Below, one piece after another: positions 41,201-51,000 of a stretch of DNA of 64,000 nucleotides. Position numbers and translations under genes: made by a program. The notes below the pieces were generated by a model. The model was not told the DNA's origin. It did not search any database and saw only the letters and a list, made by a program, of their open reading frames with translations. The DNA lies in NCBI RefSeq assembly GCF_900496995.4, contig NC_044005.1:20775363-20839362 (forward strand). The letters are read 5' to 3'. Within the stretch, counting starts at the first letter, position 1. Each line of letters opens with the position of its first letter. This DNA comes from Aquila chrysaetos chrysaetos. Lineage: Eukaryota > Chordata > Aves > Accipitriformes > Accipitridae.

Positions 41201-44200
41201 ACCAATGTATATCTAGCATAGGTATGAATAAACAGCATCCCAAAAATACTGATTTACAGAACTGTGTAAAGCTGGAGATTTACATAGCACTTACACAAGA
41301 TCATGCTGTTCCAATGATCTAGAGATCAAAATTATTATTTCTGATTCATCACGTGCATCATGATGTGCTAACTCATTAGTCCAACCCAATATGGCATGAA
41401 GATGTACAAGCTAATTAACTCTGAGATGCAGTAACCTGTCAGGTGATGATGTTAAACTATGCAATTTCTTTTTATCAGTGGACACAAAGAATGAAATCCC
41501 AAACCTACTGGTATCAGTGACAGAAGTCTTTCAATTTCTCTGAGGTCAAGATTTTACTGGAAGTGTACAAATTCTTTTAGGTTCCTAGCAAGTGTAAAAT
41601 ATTGCAATAGTTTAGATCGTACTAACCTCACTGCCTACTTTATCGGCACTAAGTTTGGAAGTGGGTCTGTAACTTTCTGCTAAGCTGCCAAATGCTTCTG
41701 GATTGCACAACTGGCCTGTTTCCAAAGACCTGCAGCTTTGTGTGTCTAACTGCCAGCTCCCCTCTAAGTTGCTCTGTTGTGACAATCTGTGCACATGTAT
41801 ATTGCCATCTGCACTCCTGCTAGGTGGTGGTCGGTATATTTCAGCAGAAGGACGAGAAGAACCATAAGTTACAGTTACAATAGGTTTCTTCCGCGACAAA
41901 GGATTCTCCTGCACGAAGTTTAGGTCTTCATCGATTAGATCATCTGGTTCAGGTTTAATGTCAATTACAGCTTCAGAAGGTGACAATTCCCTCAAAGGCT
42001 TGACTGTAGATGTTAAGCGGGACGCAGGACCATCTTCACAAGACTGCCTGATAAAATAAGAAATTACCAGCTATTAACTCATCTGCAAATAAAGTTCTGG
42101 AAAATGAGAACTGTCTTTTAAACAAAGCCAGCAGGGAAGAATCATTAAGGTATTGTTGTCTATACAAATCTAACACACTGCTCACTATTTTTAGTTTGGT
42201 TAATTAATCTAAGCCCATCTGTTGCTTAAAGAAATGGAACTAAATTCCTGGTTTAATTTTTTATGCAACAAATTGTAGCAATGCTTTACTGTTCAAAACT
42301 ACTTTGATCTTTCCAAGTATCCCTGCTCTTCAGAATGGCTACTAGAGTCACACAACTACTAATGTCTGAACATGTGTTAGTAAGTAACCAGAAGCATTAC
42401 CGTGAAGCAGTGTTCCTTTGTTCCTGTGAGCTAGTTGAAACTCTTGAGTCATTCCTTTCAGTTCGAGTGCTGGAAACTGCAAGAGGTGGCAAGACATCCT
42501 CACGCCTCCTCTCATCATTCACACATGAACTGCTTTTGCTGGAAGGAAGGTTGCTCTCAAAGATATTAGATTCTGAAGATTTTACACTAGTTGGTTCTGT
42601 GGAGACAGGTACCTTTCATTTTTACATCAAAGCACAGCAATACAGATTTTGCAGTAAATGTAACTAAGAAAATGCAAACAAGACATTGCACAGATCTGAA
42701 AACACAAGCTGAAAGCTGTTTCAGCTGAAAAGATCAGCAACAAAACACCCAGAAATAAATTCTGGACTCAGAAATAAATTCTTTACCTCAAAATATTAAG
42801 CAATTTCCTAAAGAGTCAGGATCCAAAAGACCATATAAATTGAAAATTAACAAAATAGTCAGCTCAGATCTTTTTTGAAACTCACTAGACATGCAACACT
42901 ACACAGAAAAGATAAACCTACTTTCACTCAAAATTAATCTTCTTACTTACCAGTAGTCACAGATCGCAGCTTATCCAAAACACCATGGAGCCTGAAATAG
43001 ATGGGGCACAGGGAAGGAAGCAAAAGAGAAAAAGGAGAGATAAAAGAACTTTAACTTACATTCAGAATAATCATCTTTCAGAAATCAGCTGCCTTTTCCC
43101 TGCTACAAGCATCTCATTTATCTAAGACCTCACTTCCAATCAACTGACGTATGTTTAACCTCAGAAGGGAGGCTTTAAGTATCTTGCCTCCAGTGAGCCT
43201 TCATACATGCAGGTAGGGTATTCATCACATCATCTATTCTTGGCATTTGGTTGGTTTACATAATTAAAGCCAGTACTTTCCACTCTTTCACTACAATCTA
43301 TGGTGTGAGTTAAATGTCTTCAAAAGGAGTGATTCAAAAAACCTGAGTTAGAAGTCTAAAGTATAGCTGAAAATTTTACTTCCTGTACGAAACTTTAATT
43401 ACACAGCAGAGTTAAACATAATTCTAAATACAAATGTAAACAATATATAATTTGCAGCACTTAATGTACTCAGAATTCTTTCAGCATGCTTTGTATATAC
43501 CAACAATATTCTTTGAGACGCGTTGGTGAGCAAAAACATTTCAGCAAGGTAACAAATTTGCCGTTTGCCTGTGAAAAACGCACCACGCTGAAGCAATAAG
43601 AGTATCAAAAAGCTACAAAATAATATGGCTATTTAAAAATAAATACACATTACACTGAGAAGAAAGAGGAGGAAAAAAAAAAAGAAAAAAAATCCCAATA
43701 CTTAAATGCATATCCTACTTGGAATTCAAACCTGATCATGGGCATCTCCATAATTTAGACTGAGTAGTAAAAAGGAGTTAAGGAACAAAAACATATTGAA
43801 AACTAGGAAAAGTAAGACTGCATGTGAGTATAAGGAAGGCTTATACTCATCTCCTTGTGAATTTTTACTAGAACACACTTAAAATTCGTCAACTGAACTC
43901 TGCTGATGCATTTAAGTTTTCACACTGACCTCTGGATAACTGTGACCTGACACTCAGTTCAGAGTAAGAAGAGTTGGCCAACCAGCAGGATTGCCAGGTC
44001 TGCCACAGAACTGCTGTGAAACTTTTGCCAGATGACCCCCAATTACCAGCTACAGAGACAAACCAAGGAAGGCAGACCTTGTTGAGTATTGTATTTAGCC
44101 AGAGACGCAATGTTTAAGAATGTAAACATTCTGGGTTGCCTTTAGAAGAAATAAAAGCATATAAAACTCCCAACTACAATGCTATTTAACTTTTTTCCAC

Positions 44201-47200
44201 GAGTCCTCTTACAGCTTATTGCATAGGTTTCATCATGTCTTCTTTTCCATCATTCTTTTAACCAATACCTACTTCGTTACCTGATAAGGCACTCTGACAT
44301 TGAATTTGTATTTATAAGCAAATGTGGATACTGAATTGAGATTAAAAGACTCATTACATTTAGAATTTAAGCAGGTGTCAAAACCAGCAGGTGTAATATC
44401 TACATATAGTTGATATCCAGTTCTAAATATATATTAAAAAAAAAAATCTTGATCTCTCTTCCCTGCTGAAATTTGCTTTCTCTAAATATTTACTATTTCT
44501 TTCAGTAAAGTTTTAGTTTCATTTACAAAGCCATAGAAGTGTTTTCTGCTACATATTATTGCATTATTTCTGTGTATCAGGATTCAGTCAAAACCCTAGT
44601 ACTGGAGTTACCCTCACCAACTTGCAAACCTCACTAATTTGTCTAACTGATTCCCAAAACTACTATGAGAAATATAACTGCATGACTTGCTGATACAGTG
44701 AAACCCAAACGTTTTGCCTAGGCAGGCCACAAGAGGGAACAAAGAAAATAAATTCCTTTTTAAAGAAGGGGTGCATGCTTAATTGCACTCCTTTCTTGTA
44801 TTTTTGACAAATGCAGGTAAAAAATTGAAAATTCTGAAAGCAAACTCAAATTATATCCATACAAGTAACAGTCACATGGAAATACATCAGTTTAAATAGT
44901 TAATACAGTGAATTGCAATAGGTGGAACTAATTTTCACTTCTTGTCAATGTTTATGGTTTCATAAATACCCAACTTCTAAAATGTTTCTCTCTGCTATTT
45001 AACAGCATAAAAAGCTCCTAACCAAACAAAGGGGAACTTGACTAATCACACAGAAGAAATACTGGAAGTGACCATAACCAGTCAGTATGAAAATTTCAAA
45101 GGAAGCAAACTGAAAAAGCAGAAAAAAATGTAGTATTTCTCTAATCTATACAAAACAAAATAACGTTCCTTAAAACTATATTAGGTTAGAGACTCAGAAA
45201 TAAGATTAACTTGAAAAAATACATAACTCTGAAAGCAAGAAAAATCTCTGGACTGAAATATTTGTTTGGATACTCTGAAACATGGAGTTAATTAAAAGGT
45301 TTATAAGTCAAATTCAGTATTAGAAAATGCATGAGAAATATAATGGCTAAGGCTGTCATGCAGCATAGCATAAATTAATCCACGCTGTCGGAAGTTTAGA
45401 AAGAGTTCATCTGTTGCTAATTTGTCCTGCTCACAATAATTCTGGGGTTCTACTTTTGTTTTGTACAGCTGCGTGGTGGTAATAAATAAACAGGCTGAGG
45501 TGGGGATACCTAAGCATTTGGTGCTAAGCCTTGTCAGAGACGGTATACAGAATTAGATCCACTGCTCATCTGTCCTGATATAGTAATTCCCATGCACAAC
45601 AGCAATCTGAAGCACTATTAGCATAAAGGTAAAGAAGTTTGTCTTTGAAGAACTATTTTACATCTAACTACACTGAATAACACTCTCATGCTCACAGTAG
45701 GCTTTGCAGAAATAATTTTTTTTAAGTCAACATATGGCCCTCACTTACCTGGGCATTTCACACTTCACTCAGAAATTTGACTAGACTTACGAGCAAACAA
45801 AAACCGTAAGCCCTCCAGTCCTTTGCCACTTAATTATCACTGCAATAGCCTAACTGTTGACAGACTAAAAATAATTTACTTGTTAGACCTGCAAAGTAAA
45901 AGTTTTGATTAATGTAAATTACACAATGGGAAGATAAGTAACTTCTTAAATTCTCCGGTTTCACTTATAGAAAGCAGTTCTGATTACTGGTAAGAAGTGT
46001 GACAAGCAGCTTACAAACATACCAGACAGTAAACCTGACAGTATTGTTTCCAAGGAAAAGGGAAAGGTCTTCTGTCATCTGCTCCTGACTCTTCTTATTG
46101 GCCACCATAACCATAATATAATCAGGGAGCTCTTCATCTAACAGAAAGAGAAATATGTTGTTTTAAAGTATAATAAATCATAAAAGACATAGCAAACATC
46201 CTTAAACATGTAACCAGAATTTGTTTTCCCGTTTTACTATAAAGAGTCTGCAGGCAGAGGATTAGGTAAGCAAATTAACAAGATTTTCATTTCCTCTGAG
46301 GTGCAATACAAGTTTCAGCAATGAGTGAGGAATAAAAGATCGCAGCTTCACAAGAGCATAAGCTAAAGATAATATCAAAGTATTTAAAAAGTGAGTAAAT
46401 AAAACACAAAAAGGACAAGATAAAAGAAAGCCACTCTGCTGCCTATATCCTTTTACTTGAATACTAACAACCATCTACAATTTTCATCACTTCAAATATT
46501 GCCAAATATTGCACCTTATCCTTGTCAAATTTCCTTTAGTTACAAAGACCAAACAGATAAATATCCCTTTCTGATTTGTGCATTAAACAAGTCCAAACTG
46601 TATTAACTTCCAGATTTTTCATCTAAAAACCAAACCAAAACAAAACAAAAGAACAGCAACCCTGAGAGTCTGATTCTTTTAACTCCCTAACGTATGCAAT
46701 TTCATACACAGTGAGAAATGCATTCCCTTGCTGGACCACTCAACACAGGTTACGCCTACTCATCAGAACGGACAGGAAGGTGCTCAGATTCTGACATTAA
46801 TACATTAAGGGTTTGGGGAGTTTGGTATTCGGCTTTTTACTTTGGCTTAGCTCTGACCTACTCTGAAGGACTGAATGGTGCATTTGTTGCTCGAGGGCAT
46901 TAGGTACGCATCTTAGGCACATATTTCAATATAGTTAGTTTAATCTAATGCCTCATGCTCTCCAATACCACTCCATGACATGAACATAACAACAGTAAGT
47001 GAAGACAGTTGGGAAAACCACTTCAAATTGTGAATTTGAACCAGGGCACTAACATAGCTGTACTCATTTCATCAAGTTAAGTCTGTACAAAACATTAAAA
47101 AGACCTAAAAAATGAAAAATCTTAAACAGAAATCAAAATACAAATCAAAGGAATCTCCTTCTATGTCTTGCTATGTCCCCTGTAAATAATTCATCTGCAC

Positions 47201-50200
47201 CCTAGTCTACAGAAATAACATTCATACATTGCACCTGCACTCCACTATCACTATTTAAGTGTTCCAACATAACACATTCCTAGCCTAAACCCTAGGGGGT
47301 TTTTGGTGGGTTTTTTTTTAATATAAACTGCAAGTTGCACAGGATGGATGGATACCCAGATCTAGGAATTTAGAATGAATTTTATTTTTTGGCCAAGCTA
47401 CTTTTAAACCTGATCAGCTCCTCAGGTGGTTCAACATATGATGAAGTAAAGATGATACTTTAAGTATAGATCAAAACATAAGTTAGCACAATTACCTGTA
47501 GCAGTACAATAGAAGCAGCAAAGAAAGAAACAAACGCTTCTATCAGTGACTATGTTGGTTTATGCCAACTTAAATTGTATGCAAAACTACAGCCTTTTGA
47601 AAATTTTGATAGTTGATGACTATTTAACTACCTTTATTTTCCTTCACAGATATGCATTTTTCCTTTGTAAGTTCTACACAACAAATAAGCTTCAATATGT
47701 CTTGTAGAAGACTTTTCAAAAGATAAGAACTAGCAGTTACAGAATGAAACAAAAGCATGGTTGTTGCTCACAGAGGCCAGAATGAGGGAGAACCGATTTT
47801 TACCAGTTACCTGAAAGAAGAAATAGAGAGTCTTTGAAAAACATCACTTGAAAAGTTGTCCAAAATAGTCTAGTCAAGGAAAGAAACCTGACAAGTGACA
47901 GAAATATGGAAACAGTGGCCTAAAAACAAAAAAAAAGAAGCCAAGGGAAGTCAGACTTGGCAATAAAGAATACAAAGTTATTTAAATAAGTTCAGCAGCT
48001 GACTAAGAAGAAAGTGCAGACATTATATGCTGGTCTTGGAAACTGCCTTCTGAATACAGGAAACAGAAAGACAAGAAAAACAAAGAATAACCAGCCATAG
48101 TTGGAATCAAAGAATTCTAGTATTCTACTACTATCTTGGTATTAGAGAAAAGAAAGATTTTTTTCAGAAATGCAGGAAAAAGCAGACAAAAAATCAAGGA
48201 CTGAGAAACTGAAACCTAGAATGACAGTAAAAAAAACCCAAACCGAGTTGCTGAAGAAGACAACTTTTGAGATGGTGAAAAAAGACACCCTTATAATGAA
48301 AAAATTCTAATCACGGTTCCGTGGCACCTGCTGAGTTCAGAACATCAGCTCGTAGGTAACTCCCTTCTACGGAGTCAATACATTTTGATTCCATAAATAC
48401 AGTGGCCCCTTTAAATAGGAAGATCAAACTACAAACTTTGAACTTGGTCCTGCAACTCATGGGATCTCTTAACTATGCTCTCAATTCCTTCACCTGAAAT
48501 CCAAGTATCACAGACAACAAGGCAATTGCAGGACTGAGGTATTCTGCTTCCAAGAGACCACTGTGTTAAGTTACTAACTTTTACTGTTGTAAAAATCAGC
48601 TGCTCTTAAGTGCAATATCCATTTAACCCTGGATTCAGGAAAAAAAAAAACCAACACAAAAAAAACAGACATTCACACTGCTCATCTCTCTCTCTCCTTG
48701 CAATTCAAAATGAAATCCCACCCTGCCTCCAAGATTCAGTTACATATGTTTCATCAACATTAGCTTAATGTGGCTCTTAGTTTTCCCCATAACAGTCAAG
48801 CTCTTACATTTTGCATATTTGTCCAACATGTTTCTGACATTGCCCTTCCACCTCCTAAAACAGCTTATCTCTGTCTTACAGTAATATCCTTTCTCCTGAT
48901 TTTGACAAATGTCTCACCCTGAATTCAAAAGGCTCTTGAAAAGATGCCCAAGACCATCTCCATCTCAGAGGGGTCAGAGATAACTGCTGCTGTATTTGCA
49001 AGGATCTTGCTTTATATAATGCTTCTCTTTGTGCTTCAGAGAAACTTCCTTAAATATTCACAGACACATCGTTTGTTTGTTTTTCTTCCAAATCCCTTGC
49101 CACCATTTCTCCTTGAAAGGGGAGATGGTTAGCCGCCTTAGTTATTTCCTTTTAGTTCTTCATACACTGATGTCCACGTACTGCCTCCTCTTACGCTTAG
49201 ACTATACGTATTTTATGAAGTAAGTCTTTTTCTTTCATACTAGTCCAGCAATTCAGATAACTCATCTCATGCTTAAGGCTTCTGTATGGAGTAACACAAG
49301 TAATAATAAGTAAATAGGCTGTTTCATTAACTAGCTGGTTGTCTCCGATCTAACAACAATGAACCTAAAGAAGATTGCTAAACACACAATAAAACTTACC
49401 AACATAAGCCCCCAGCTCCTGCAACTTTCCTTTTATAGCACCCTAAAAAATAATGAAATAGCATTTAAGGGATGGAGCAACACAGTATTTCTAACTGCAA
49501 AAAGGTGGGAAGCTTAGCAAAGTTCGTCCGATTAACTGTTTGAACATGTTCGTTTAACATGTTATTTTTCCTATTCTCCACTGCTTGTGAGGTGAACGTT
49601 GTAAACAGTGAGGGACTGACAGCAGAATAGCAAGAACTACCAGGAATCTCACACTCTCTACCGTATTTCCTATATACCTGTTCCTGGTGCTACCAGACAA
49701 CCTCCAGGTCCCAGCTGTCCTTTTTTTAAGCAGAGACCACCCGGGCTCATAAGGTGCAAAGAAAACGAATCCGGGATGGTTTGAAAAAAGGTCATTCCCT
49801 GCTCAGCAAGAAAAAAAAAAAAACAAACCTGCCAGGATTTTCAAGCTGTGGTTGCTGAGTGGGAGCAGCTGACAAGACCTGACGGTAACGGGGGCTTACA
49901 TCAGAACGCCCGGCTACGGCTGCTCCCTCTCCCGCGCGGCCCCCGGTACCGGGCCTGCGTCCCAGGTGGGCCGCTGCAGGGCGAGAACTCCAGCTCCGGG
50001 GCGGAGATGGCAGCTGCCCTCCGGGGTACCGCTCCGCTTCCCAAAACAACGGCTCTCCCGCTCGTGCCCCTCCCCGGGGAGCCCCGAGGCCGAAGGCCGC
50101 CCGCCGGCGGGAGCTCCCAGTAACCCCGGCTTGGGCTTCACCCCGCCGCTTCCTTCCGCCGGGGGAAGGGGGCTCGGCGGTGCAGGGCCCGCAGCGGCCC

Positions 50201-50368
50201 CGCCACCTCGGCGTCTGAGGGGAGGCCGGAGGGAGCCCGGCGCCTCAGCCATCGGCCGGGCCTGCCCCCCACAAGCGGCGTCGAGCCCCTGCCGCGGGCG
50301 GAGAGGGAGCGACCCGGCTGCTTCGCTCTCACCCGGATCTTGCGGCTGATCTCGGTGCCGATCTCCAT
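24839..50368 (-). CDS. ZC3H14: ZC3H14, nuclear poly(A)-binding CCCH zinc-finger protein, complete coding gene (17 coding exons)
   Basis: ZC3H14 (MSUT2; yeast Nab2 counterpart) binds poly(A) RNA in nuclear speckles and helps control tail length and mRNA quality. Coding exons, in transcript order: 50333-50368, 49400-49442, 46023-46137, 42951-42991, 42401-42596, 41627-42047, 39574-39734, 38369-38469, 35484-35639, 34001-34075, 33383-33539, 31385-31608, 29660-29780, 27930-28066, 26788-26882, 25786-25892, 25099-25105. They sum to 2,193 nt (730 residues plus stop; human about 736), and every junction is phase-consistent. The start [12 protein letters not shown] and the end QTSE match human as recalled. 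The N-terminal ~90 residues are the PWI-like fold. RKRR at 289-292 is a likely nuclear signal, followed by an acidic run. Five C-X5-C-X4/5-C-X3-H fingers have all ligands present: C594/C600/C606/H610, C615/C621/C627/H631, C634/C640/C645/H649, C676/C682/C687/H691, C695/C701/C706/H710. The interval includes the proposed 3'UTR to 24839. No break is seen. Confidence 0.95.
25099..25105 (-). CDS. ZC3H14: ZC3H14 last coding exon (ends ...S-E-stop)
   Basis: On the minus strand, acceptor TCCCCTCAG is followed by T-GAA-TGA. The T completes a serine codon begun in the previous exon, then Glu and stop. This gives the QTSE terminus of the family. Reading through the previous donor instead gives an immediate stop after QTR, so this 7-nt coding tail is preferred. 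The exon continues as 3'UTR toward 24839. Confidence 0.88.
25742..25773. repeat. A17-G15 double homopolymer
   Basis: Seventeen A (25742-25758) are followed directly by fifteen G (25759-25773) on the + strand. In ZC3H14 transcript sense this is C15-U17, starting 12 nt after the penultimate donor. Confidence 0.95.
25786..25892 (-). CDS. ZC3H14: ZC3H14 coding exon, zinc finger 5
   Basis: The minus-strand acceptor is TTTTTAG and the donor AG|GTGAGA. It encodes [17 protein letters not shown], the fifth CCCH finger with all ligands, then [12 protein letters not shown]. The donor sits next to a long C/T homopolymer (see the separate entry at 25742-25773). Confidence 0.95.
26788..26882 (-). CDS. ZC3H14: ZC3H14 coding exon, zinc finger 4
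   Basis: The minus-strand acceptor is TACTCTTAG and the donor AAA|GTAAGA. It encodes [20 protein letters not shown] and [11 protein letters not shown], the fourth finger complete. It begins with two bases of an alanine codon and ends on a codon boundary. Confidence 0.95.
27930..28066 (-). CDS. ZC3H14: ZC3H14 coding exon, zinc fingers 2-3
   Basis: The minus-strand acceptor is TTCCCTCAG and the donor CAG|GTGAGC. It encodes [17 protein letters not shown] and [16 protein letters not shown], then [12 protein letters not shown]. Finger 2 takes its first cysteine from the previous exon. Fingers 2 and 3 are only two residues apart, as in tandem poly(A)-binding fingers. Confidence 0.95.
28635..29234 (+). 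mobile_element. Solo long terminal repeat of an endogenous retrovirus-like element
   Basis: A 600-bp unit begins TGTCCTGG and ends CCACAACA (TG...CA). It has a TATATAAA box at 28903-28910, an ATTAAA poly(A) signal at 29103-29108, and an ATT/ATC trinucleotide repeat inside (about 29027-29083). The 5-bp flanks are TTTTC and CTTTC, a near-match that fits a worn target-site duplication. No internal gag/pol/env sequence is present, so it is a solo LTR left by recombination. I remember closely similar LTRs from neoavian birds; family name not checked. It lies antisense within a ZC3H14 intron. Confidence 0.88.
29245..29291. repeat. A47 homopolymer
   Basis: Forty-seven consecutive A begin 10 bases after the LTR end (T47 in ZC3H14 sense), inside the intron between the exons at 29660-29780 and 27930-28066. 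The length makes exact assembly doubtful. Confidence 0.95.
29660..29780 (-). CDS. ZC3H14: ZC3H14 coding exon, zinc finger 1
   Basis: The minus-strand acceptor is TTCCTTCCTAG and the donor AA|GTGAGT. It encodes [17 protein letters not shown] then [17 protein letters not shown], the first finger, and PTLPC. The exon starts and ends inside codons, and both join correctly to their neighbours. Confidence 0.95.
30687..30710. repeat. A24 homopolymer
   Basis: Twenty-four A in a ZC3H14 intron (T24 in gene sense). No other recognisable element surrounds it. Confidence 0.9.
31385..31608 (-). CDS. ZC3H14: ZC3H14 coding exon
   Basis: The minus-strand acceptor is TTTGATAG and the donor GATG|GTAATT. It encodes [37 protein letters not shown] and the segment through [24 protein letters not shown] is a strongly conserved block before the zinc fingers. 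A second AG two bases on is excluded because only the first acceptor keeps frame with the CG of the upstream exon. Confidence 0.94.
33383..33539 (-). CDS. ZC3H14: ZC3H14 coding exon
   Basis: The minus-strand acceptor is CCCAATTCAG and the donor ACACG|GTAAAA. It encodes [33 protein letters not shown] and ends [10 protein letters not shown] plus two bases of arginine. It matches the human [20 protein letters not shown] block as recalled. Confidence 0.94.
34001..34075 (-). CDS. ZC3H14: ZC3H14 short coding exon
   Basis: The minus-strand acceptor is TTTTTTTAG and the donor CAAG|GTTAAG. It is 75 nt and encodes [20 protein letters not shown] then [12 protein letters not shown] matches the human protein. 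At 75 nt (a multiple of three) the exon could be skipped without a frame change. Confidence 0.93.
35377..35393. repeat. (TG)n microsatellite; (CA)n in ZC3H14 sense
   Basis: A 17-nt TG run lies about 90 nt downstream of the weak donor at 35483 when read in ZC3H14 direction, where it reads as CA repeats. Confidence 0.9.
35484..35639 (-). CDS. ZC3H14: ZC3H14 coding exon with weak donor
   Basis: The minus-strand acceptor is CTTTAAAG and the donor CAAG|GTCATC, which departs from GTRAGT. It encodes [20 protein letters not shown] through EQAVEGIQ (VPQKQT-PVAPRTR is conserved). It is 156 nt, a multiple of three. ZC3H14 is known to make isoforms differing in the central exons, so this donor may be regulated. 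Confidence 0.92.
36094..36443 (-). mobile_element. CR1 LINE fragment (3' end), on - strand
   Basis: It begins on the + strand with TCACAGAATCATAGAAT, the reverse complement of the CR1 3' terminal repeat, then GGTTGGAAAAGACCTTTAAG. It continues through CCAGGGATGGTGACTCCACC and GGGCAGCCTGTTCCAATGCT to about 36443. It is a 5'-truncated copy of about 350 bp in a ZC3H14 intron, oriented like the gene. The far end has a small internal duplication around TTCAGGTACTTGTAGG. Confidence 0.93.
37323..37460. repeat. Exact 69-bp tandem duplication
   Basis: Unit 37323-37391 is repeated without a mismatch at 37392-37460; each begins CTCCAATTCAAGAGCC and ends CTTATCAG. It lies in a ZC3H14 intron. Being 69 bp (23 codons), it also keeps a spurious open frame on both strands. 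Confidence 0.97.
38369..38469 (-). CDS. ZC3H14: ZC3H14 coding exon
   Basis: The minus-strand acceptor is ATCTTCCTTAG and the donor CTG|GTAATT. It encodes [18 protein letters not shown] then [15 protein letters not shown], identical to the human block as I recall it. One base precedes and one follows the whole codons. Confidence 0.95.
39445..39462. repeat. T18 homopolymer
   Basis: Eighteen T on the + strand, in the ZC3H14 intron just after (in gene sense) the exon at 39574-39734. Confidence 0.9.
39574..39734 (-). CDS. ZC3H14: ZC3H14 coding exon with basic cluster and acidic run
   Basis: The minus-strand acceptor is GTATTGTAG and the donor AAG|GTACTT. It starts on a codon boundary with [20 protein letters not shown], then an acidic stretch [12 protein letters not shown], then [21 protein letters not shown] and KVKK are plausible nuclear-import determinants. 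The position of the acidic run agrees with human. Confidence 0.95.
41627..42047 (-). CDS. ZC3H14: ZC3H14 large central coding exon
   Basis: The minus-strand acceptor is ATTTTATCAG and the donor GAG|GTTAGT. The exon is 421 nt, about 140 codons. It encodes [40 protein letters not shown] and [14 protein letters not shown], all family signatures. The second half ([20 protein letters not shown] and on) is more divergent from human. It is low in hydrophobic residues and likely disordered. Confidence 0.95.
42401..42596 (-). CDS. ZC3H14: ZC3H14 coding exon
   Basis: The minus-strand acceptor is TCTCCACAG and the donor CACG|GTAATG. It encodes [20 protein letters not shown], then [20 protein letters not shown] and [24 protein letters not shown] and RVSTSSQE are conserved with human. 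It is serine-rich and probably disordered. Confidence 0.94.
42951..42991 (-). CDS. ZC3H14: ZC3H14 short coding exon
   Basis: The minus-strand acceptor is CTATTTCAG and the donor CTG|GTAAGT. It is 41 nt and encodes [13 protein letters not shown] with split codons at both ends, completing the PWI-like N-terminal fold (human [15 protein letters not shown]). Confidence 0.94.
46023..46137 (-). CDS. ZC3H14: ZC3H14 coding exon, PWI-like domain core
   Basis: The minus-strand acceptor is TTCTGTTAG and the donor CTG|GTATGT. It encodes [20 protein letters not shown] then [17 protein letters not shown] plus two bases of tryptophan. [13 protein letters not shown] and LFLGNNT are hallmarks of the Nab2/ZC3H14 N-terminal helical domain. 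Confidence 0.95.
49400..49442 (-). CDS. ZC3H14: ZC3H14 second coding exon
   Basis: The minus-strand acceptor is ATTTTTTAG and the donor GTTG|GTAAGT. It is 43 nt and encodes [14 protein letters not shown] plus one base of aspartate. It joins exon 1 at a codon boundary to give [20 protein letters not shown]. Confidence 0.93.
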
Positions 50369-51000
50369 GGTCGCGCCGCCCCGGCCCGGTCCGGCCCGGT
50401 CCGGTCCCGTCGCGCCGTGCCGTACCGTGCTCCCGCCGCAGGCCGCGCCGGCTCTGGAGCACCGCGCCGGAAAGTGCGCGGCCTCCGCCTGCGGCGCCCC
50501 CTGCCGGGCCGCCGCGGTGCCTCCGCGCCACCCCCGCGGCCGGGCGCCCCGCGGCGGGGCGGCGAGATACGCCCCGGCGGGCGGCCGGGCAGCAGCGCCG
50601 AGGCCGAAGGAGCCCCGAGCTCCCTCGGGCGGCCCTCGGCAACGCCGCTCCGCTCCCCGCCTTCCTCCTCGCCCCTCTCCCGGCCGCTGCCCCCGCCAGC
50701 TCCGTGGCGCGCTCCAGGCGCTGCCTCTGTAACGTAACGCTCCGTAGGCCCTGCGGGCCCTCGGGCTCCGCGGCTCGCACAGGCCCGGGGGCGGCCGGGT
50801 GGGTCGGCGTGCCCCGGGCGCGATGGCGGCGGGGCAGGAGGGGGACGCGTAGCCCCAGCGTGGAGGCTCGTGGGCCGGCAGGCCGGGCCGCCCCCGGCCG
50901 GCCGTCGCCGCAAACCGCTCGAGAGCCGGCGGCTGCGGCCTGCCTTGGTCTGCAAGCGGCAGGCAGCCAGACACGCTCGGGAGTCTGGCCCTAGAGGGAA
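49870..51000. promoter_or_regulatory. ZC3H14: CpG island, ZC3H14 promoter region
   Basis: Base composition changes abruptly from AT-rich to very GC- and CpG-rich between about 49870 and 51000, with GGCCGGGC, CCGCCCCGG and similar GC-box-like strings. It surrounds ZC3H14 exon 1 (50333-50368). Long open frames on both strands here reflect a lack of stop codons in GC-rich DNA, not genes. Confidence 0.85.
50333..50368 (-). CDS. ZC3H14: ZC3H14 first coding exon
   Basis: Read on the minus strand, ATG at 50368-50366 opens 12 codons, [12 protein letters not shown], before donor CGG|GTGAGA. The start matches human ZC3H14 exactly as recalled. It sits in the middle of a CpG island. The 5'UTR probably starts within about 100 bases upstream (50370-50470), but no start site can be read off. 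Confidence 0.94.

Larger units (their letters stand above)
29781..49399 (-). other. ZC3H14: ZC3H14 introns (larger ones): no further genes recognised
   Basis: The longest introns are about 42992-46022 and 46138-49399 (over 3 kb each) and 35640-38368. Apart from the CR1, the 69-bp duplication and the homopolymers listed separately, I see only unique AT-rich sequence. Low-complexity CAAAA-type patches occur at about 34160-34190 and 46625-46650. Confidence 0.5.
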
